A stretch of 64,000 nt of DNA from Hofstenia miamia (lineage: Eukaryota; Xenacoelomorpha; Acoela), in contig SCFE01000034.1 of NCBI GenBank assembly GCA_004352715.1, positions 1,816,618-1,880,617 on the forward strand, given 5' to 3'. This document shows positions 58,987 through 64,000 of this stretch, in pieces (within the stretch, counting starts at the first letter, position 1; each line of letters begins with the position of its first letter). The position numbers were made by a program, and so were the translations under genes. The notes under the pieces are model-generated. The model had not been told where the DNA came from. It made no database searches and saw only the letters and a list, made by a program, of their open reading frames with translations.

Positions 58987-59600
58987 TTAGTAATACACTG
59001 AGATTGCACAATAGTAATAAAAAATAAGCTTTGATCTAATCACTTTATCCAAATTTATATTATTTATGAGGTTTGTATTCTTTTGTAAATATTTGTTCAT
59101 ATATTTCAACAAAGTAAATAAAATATGTGATTGATTATCATTTTTATCTCTTTCCTTCATCAATAGGAAATAGTAATTTGCACTAAAGCTTTTATCACCA
59201 CGTAAATACCTGATATTATCAAATTCAGATATTCTCCCTGATAACAAACTCGTAGCATTCATTTTCATATCAAAACTAGCGATATAGGGGGCAATGGAAT
59301 CCTTAAAATGTACGCATTAATTGTGGCACTTCTGAATGAATTCACAAAAATGTGTGTAATTATGCATTAGCTTTTCAACTGAATTTGAATTTTCAATATT
59401 TTATTCACAATGCTTAAAATCAAAATTATAGCAATCATTATCGATTTGTGAAGAATGTTGTATTAGAGCTTTGTTTCAGATCTGCATCAGCACACAATTT
59501 GAATTCAGGAATGTTTTCTTCGTTCGAGAAACGTGACCAATGCCTTCTGTTGCATTTGATAATTGATACGTTAAGATGAAAATCACTTTAAAAGCAATTC
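58987..59600 (-). pseudogene. Possible decayed coding sequence, unidentified
   Basis: On the minus strand one frame stays readable for about 200 codons with only three or four stops, unusual for DNA this A+T-rich: LSNATEGIGHVSRTKKTF, IQHSSQIDNDCYNFDFKHC, SVEKLMHNYTHFCEFIQKC, FKDSIAPYIASFDMKMNATS, GRISEFDNIRYLRGDKSF. I recognise no family. It could be an old transposase or a dead host gene. Weak evidence. Confidence 0.2.
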
Positions 59601-59759
59601 TAACTAGAACTAAAATAAGCTTTTCGTGATTTGTCTAACTGTTCTATACACTAATAAACGTTGTTGGTTCAGACAATTTTGTAGCAGCCCTAAAATGAAG
59701 ATAAGATTATCATGAAGCATCAAACTTGAAGAATCTTAACAGTGGATGTGGATTCGTGA

Positions 59760-60075
59760 AGTGAGGAATAAGTTTTTGATGAAACATACAAGAGAGTCTA
59801 TATGATTACTCTCAGTCTGCCATTCTAGTTTTACTGCGGTTGCTTTGGTAGAGCAATCTGATTCCCGAAATGTGCATATTGTCTTGATCCAGCGAGTTAT
59901 ATACATACAATATTTTATGAATGAGAAATATAGAGTAAAACCATAGCTGGTACTCGGCTCTTCACAGATACATTGTCGCTGAAGAATGGAGAAGATACCA
60001 AAAGTGAAGTTGCCTGGAGATATTTCATATTGAAAAATAGTAAATTTTCCTGTCAAATAAGTATTGAATTTCGCT
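59760..60075 (-). other. Possible coding exon, unidentified
   Basis: A 130-codon minus-strand frame (60128-59736) contains a stretch of varied, Cys-containing sequence: FQYEISPGNFTFGIFSIL, RQCICEEPSTSYGFTLYFSF, TICTFRESDCSTKATAV. AG precedes it (ATGCAG at about 60078) and a GTAAT donor follows at about 59805. It could be one exon of an extracellular-type protein. I found no neighbouring exons, and chance cannot be excluded. Confidence 0.25.
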
Positions 60076-60129
60076 GCATTATTAATTTTGTCAGTTGTAA
60101 AAAAACAAGTTAATATATTATAAAGCAAA

Positions 60130-61949
60130 TTCAGTATAACTGCTTGAATTCAAGAGCAGCTATATTGATGGGGTGTTGGGTAAAGAAAAGTCATATTTTG
60201 GCATAAACTGCCCCCATCATACATGTTGTTGAACGACAAGGAAAACTTAAAAAGGTGCAGAACCTTAGATAAACTCCCTTCGCTTATCTAAGCTTCTCCA
60301 TGCCAAAAATGAAGTTTGTGTTTGGATCACATAATTGTGAGAAATACTTAATTTGTTTCTCAATTTTTTCAATGTTATTTATTGATTTGGAAACATATTG
60401 GAAAATAAACAATTCAAGAAATTTTGTTGAAAACGCACTATTTGATAGAATCCATTGTTTCTTTGTAAAATTACTATAAATAATATTAAATTTATTAAAA
60501 TGCATAATGAGAAATGTATGTCAAGTGCTTTATTTTTTAAATGTGCACAAAATCAGAAAAAATGAATTTTTTTAATATATTGGAATCAAACGCGTGAAGA
60601 ATGGTATAGAACCACGAATATAAACTTAATTATATTAAAGCCGCTGTTTTGACAGAAAATGTGAATTTTGAAGCCTTAACTCAAATTATACCGAACTTCA
60701 ATATTTGTTTTGCAAAAACTACTGGTCTGGATGTTGAAATTTTGAGAAAATATGTAGATGCAGCTGGATATCAATGAAGATCATCATGGCGCCGATTGGC
60801 GACTGTAGTGATGCAGATTAGAACATATATATACATGCAGGTGTGAGTTGGCTGCTGGAAGGTTCTGCGGGAGATTTCAGTCACATGAGATTTGGTTTTC
60901 CTACGTCCATGATAATGAGACCATTAATAAGAAATAGGAACCATAAACTGCAGAATACTACTAACAATTTTTGCGCTTTTTAGCGAAAATAGCAAAATAG
61001 AAGTTATGTCGTGGAACTACAAAGGACCGTGGAACTAGTGAATTTCATGGGTTATTACGGGACAGAACTGGAACCAATGAAATTCTGGTCCAGAAGAGCC
61101 CCACTGCGCAGATATATATGCTACCAGCATAGGTTGATAATTAAGTATTTTTTGCAAGAAATATTCTACTTGTTTATTTATTAACTATTTGAAATTGGTT
61201 CAGGAAATACTAGAATATTTTATTCCATATTATTAATCATAAATATTTTACCACCAGCTTTGTATTTACAGTTTTTTGAGAAACTCTTTGTGCATATAAC
61301 CAAAATACCAATTTGAAATAATATTTAATGGAAATTGCAGTTACAATATATGTATATGAGTAATTTTCTATCCATTCAATTGAGATAATTATGTGAATGT
61401 GTTATCCTATTTAAATCCTTTAGTACCATTTATCATATTGAAAGTGGATGCACATATTTTAAAAGTTTGGCAATTATTCTGATTTGAAAATATATTAATA
61501 CAATTGATGTTACAGATTAAATAAATTTTCACGGTTTGTAGATATTTCTCTATATATTGGAGAAACTTTCAATATCTAAGGTCTCATAAATAAGCAAATA
61601 GAAACGATTTTGCCATCAATAGTTTAATATGTACAGTCTTGTGAAAAAGCTTTGAAGCATATTTCAAAATTCTTGATTCCTTAGAGCTATAAAGCTTGGA
61701 ACTTTGTCTTGAAAAATGTTAAAGTATATTTGATGTTAGCAAACAACAAACATATAAAATGTCTGAAAGTTATGATTTTTAGAAAATTTAAGTTATATTT
61801 ACAGGACAAAAACATCCAATTCTTTTGCCAAGTTCATTTTAAAACTAAAGAAAAAATAATTCTTTCATTTCCTTAATCTTTATTAACACAATGAACTCGA
61901 TTTCTAGAATAGGATAAAAAAAATTCAGAAAAATGTTCTTTAACAGTAC
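60130..61949. other. Intergenic, no gene seen
   Basis: A+T-rich. The frame 60284-60505 (-) shows only low-complexity composition. A patch at 60990-61115 is more G+C-rich and ends CCCCACTG, like one hAT-type end. Confidence 0.5.
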
Positions 61950-62440
61950 TTTCTTCGCTATCTTCTGTAAATAGACAGGGTTTTTTAGAACAAAACTCAG
62001 ATTTAATAATCCGTCAGACTCGTAATACTGACCCTTGTGGCATTTCTCATACTGTTCTGAATTTTATTTGAAAAAAATATTAATAAAAGTGCAGCATGGT
62101 TCCTTTTCTTGTTGCTCTACCAGAAGACTTGAACTACAACAACAAATCTTTACTAGACACTACAGAAAACTATGGATCATTAATTGGCTTTTTAAATTCA
62201 ATTTCAAAGAATATACATGCGTTTATTTTAGCCTCAAAATCAAGGGCTCTTAAAATTGCTTCATGAGCTACAGCATGCTCAAACAGTTACTTTAAATTCT
62301 TTTCACCAATACTAAGCCTATTTTGATGACCAATCCCTCCCTTTATGCCCTCAGGTTTGACGCTAAAACTATTGCTGTATCTCAGATTTTCCAGTGACAA
62401 ACCACATAGAGATGTTTTGTGAAAACTTGTAATTAATTTT
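61950..62440 (-). mobile_element. LINE relic H: reverse-transcriptase fragment
   Basis: Minus strand: FEHAVAHEAILRALDFEAK, INACIFFEIEFKKPIND (the motif A region, usually ...F.DL.KAFD), and about 50 codons later MPQGSVL (motif B, GVPQGSVLGP), in one frame interrupted by several stops. Order and spacing fit a non-LTR reverse transcriptase. The plus-strand frame 62035-62253 is a shadow of it. Confidence 0.45.
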
Positions 62441-63427
62441 CATAAATTCTTTGAGCATCTTCACATTAAGATTGGCATATAAGAGATTTTGAATTTGGGG
62501 ACTTTTAATATTTTTCTTAGAACCTCACTATGTTGCTGATGGTGTGATTCTTGTTTTATTGACGGTTGGGTTTTTGCTACAATCGTGCATAACCATCACC
62601 TTCTGTGACAACATCACCCAGTCACTGCCACCATACCAAAGTAGCAACTGTTTGCGTGATCTGTTTCCAGTCTGATTTTCACAAAGGACATATTGAGACA
62701 ATGCAAAGCAAAAAATGAAATTTCAAGCATATCAATGATATAGCTGAATGATAAATTCCTGTGTTGTAACATTCATTACTGAGTTTAGTGTCACTAAATA
62801 GCTAGTTAATTTTTTGAGCATAGAATATTATGTCTCAAATGTATATCAATCTCCACACCACATGATTTAAGGGTTTTAAATCTACATATATTTTTAGATT
62901 TGAGAGCTAGTGTGGTTTCAGTAATATTCAACTATATTTTCTGAAATTGTCTTATGTACGTATAAAATTTTTTGTGTCTTCTGGAAATTTAGGCAATTTT
63001 CTTGAAAACGACTAGCGAAACGAAACATATGCATTTTCATCATTCTTTTAAACAAAAGTTGTGTTACGCAATATTAATATTTCAGGAAATTAAAAATGGA
63101 TTCAATAATTTGCAAATTTGTGTCGTTAAGTAATTTGTTTTGAATAAATACATCGAAAAAGATCAATAGTATTATTAAAATCAAATTTTTCCAAAATTAG
63201 AGTAATCCTGAGTCCGTCTGCATGAACCTTAGGCTAGGTGTCTGATTCAAAACCTGAATACTATAAAAATAAGTAAATCTAACAAAATATATGTGAGAAA
63301 ATTTGATAAGAGTTTGATAACATTCTAGAATTTACATTACCTGCTTTATTATTTTTCTGGAAAAAAAGATTGGAATTGTAGGGAGAGACAAAGCAAATTG
63401 TGTATATGCTGTAGATTATTAAGAGTA

Positions 63428-63463
<36 letters not shown>

Positions 63464-64000
63464 TTTTCCTTACATAAACCGAAACAAATTCAATAGCACT
63501 ATTCTGTCAAACCTTTTTACATTTCACTTTTAGGTTATTTCTGTTTAAATTATTTGTTTGATCAAGTGCGAAATTAAGCATATGCATTTTATCATTACCG
63601 GAAGTGTTTTGCTCTTAGAAATGGTAGTGTGCGTATATAGACATTAAAAAGCCAGATTAAAAGTTTAATAACGAATATATACAAGGCTACAAATTACTAT
63701 AAATACAAATTACTTTACAGATTCGGAAAATGCATGTCGATTTTGAATTAAAAATACCAGCACACATATTCACTCTCTACATAACTGCATACGAAAATAT
63801 ATCCAATTAAAACAAATTAACTTACGAAACAGAAATTTTTGGCTATGCTCAGAAAAATTTGTAAATATGATACTTTTCGGTAGTAATGCAATGGAAGAAT
63901 AAATCAAATCAAGCTTTTAAAAGGGCTTTGCAGTACAAAAACTCAATATAACAGACATCATGAATCATTGATTTTGGAACAACATTTTTACAATTTTCCG
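62441..64000. other. Intergenic, no gene seen
   Basis: A+T-rich with a (TA)n tract followed by a T run (63428-63468). No supported coding or RNA gene to the window end. Confidence 0.5.

Noticed and set aside
1-64000. tRNA, rRNA, CRISPR or bacterial-type operons
   Set aside because: I saw no tRNA B-box-like GGTTCGAATCC element in a cloverleaf context, no rRNA motifs and no spaced direct-repeat arrays. The window is animal nuclear DNA, so CRISPR and operon features are not expected.

Overview
The window is animal nuclear DNA: very A+T-rich (roughly 70% by eye, not counted), gene-poor and full of decayed transposons. It has spliceosomal introns, TATA and AATAAA signals, a rhodopsin-class receptor exon, TRIM-like sequences, non-LTR retrotransposons of two clades, a mariner and small non-autonomous DNA elements. 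I cannot name the species. The 41-nt and 49-nt introns, together with CR1-like, R4/Dong-like, mariner, hAT-like and Harbinger-like elements, suggest an invertebrate. The assembly is a draft. It has 10 long N gaps, six of them inside (TA)n microsatellites, and 4 single-N or short joins, three of which are flanked by near-identical duplicated sequence.

Layout: 1-1130 has no gene. A small gene at 1174-2025 (+) encodes a secreted protein with a Ser/Thr-rich tail; two introns interrupt the coding region and a third lies in the 3' UTR. The last coding exon of an amine-type GPCR is at 5594-6455 (-). A CR1-like LINE (A) lies at 8036-11340 (-). An R4/Dong-like LINE (copy 1) at 12967-14990 (-) is followed by a 5'-truncated CR1-like LINE (B) at 15590-17230 (+). 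The 17.3-22.5 kb stretch holds microsatellites and one hAT-type MITE. A broken mariner at 22572-24248 (-) carries a long foldback insertion. Decayed LINE C is at 27.1-29.6 kb (+). LINE D at 35.8-38.7 kb (-) has an ORF1 with an SGNH-esterase-like domain and an ORF2 that starts with a 2A-like relic. R4/Dong copy 2, the best preserved, is at 40.43-42.36 kb (-). LINE relics continue at 43.85-44.43, 47.48-47.99, 48.3-50.5 (LINE F) and 50.53-51.42 kb (R4 copy 3). An 11-bp-period minisatellite at 53.55-53.87 kb and a Harbinger-type MITE at 54.4-54.6 kb precede a cluster of three decayed TRIM-like copies (54.98-57.83 kb). The last 6 kb hold only weak coding relics, including an antisense-strand RT fragment at 61.95-62.44 kb.

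Only two loci look like functional host genes: the small secreted protein and the GPCR exon. The rest is a record of transposition. Two patterns stand out. R4/Dong copies sit next to TTA/TAA microsatellites, some of which look like the (ATT)n tails of other LINEs. A CR1-like family carried both an esterase-like ORF1 and a 2A-like start to ORF2. All functional statements rest on motif recognition by eye; no database search was run.
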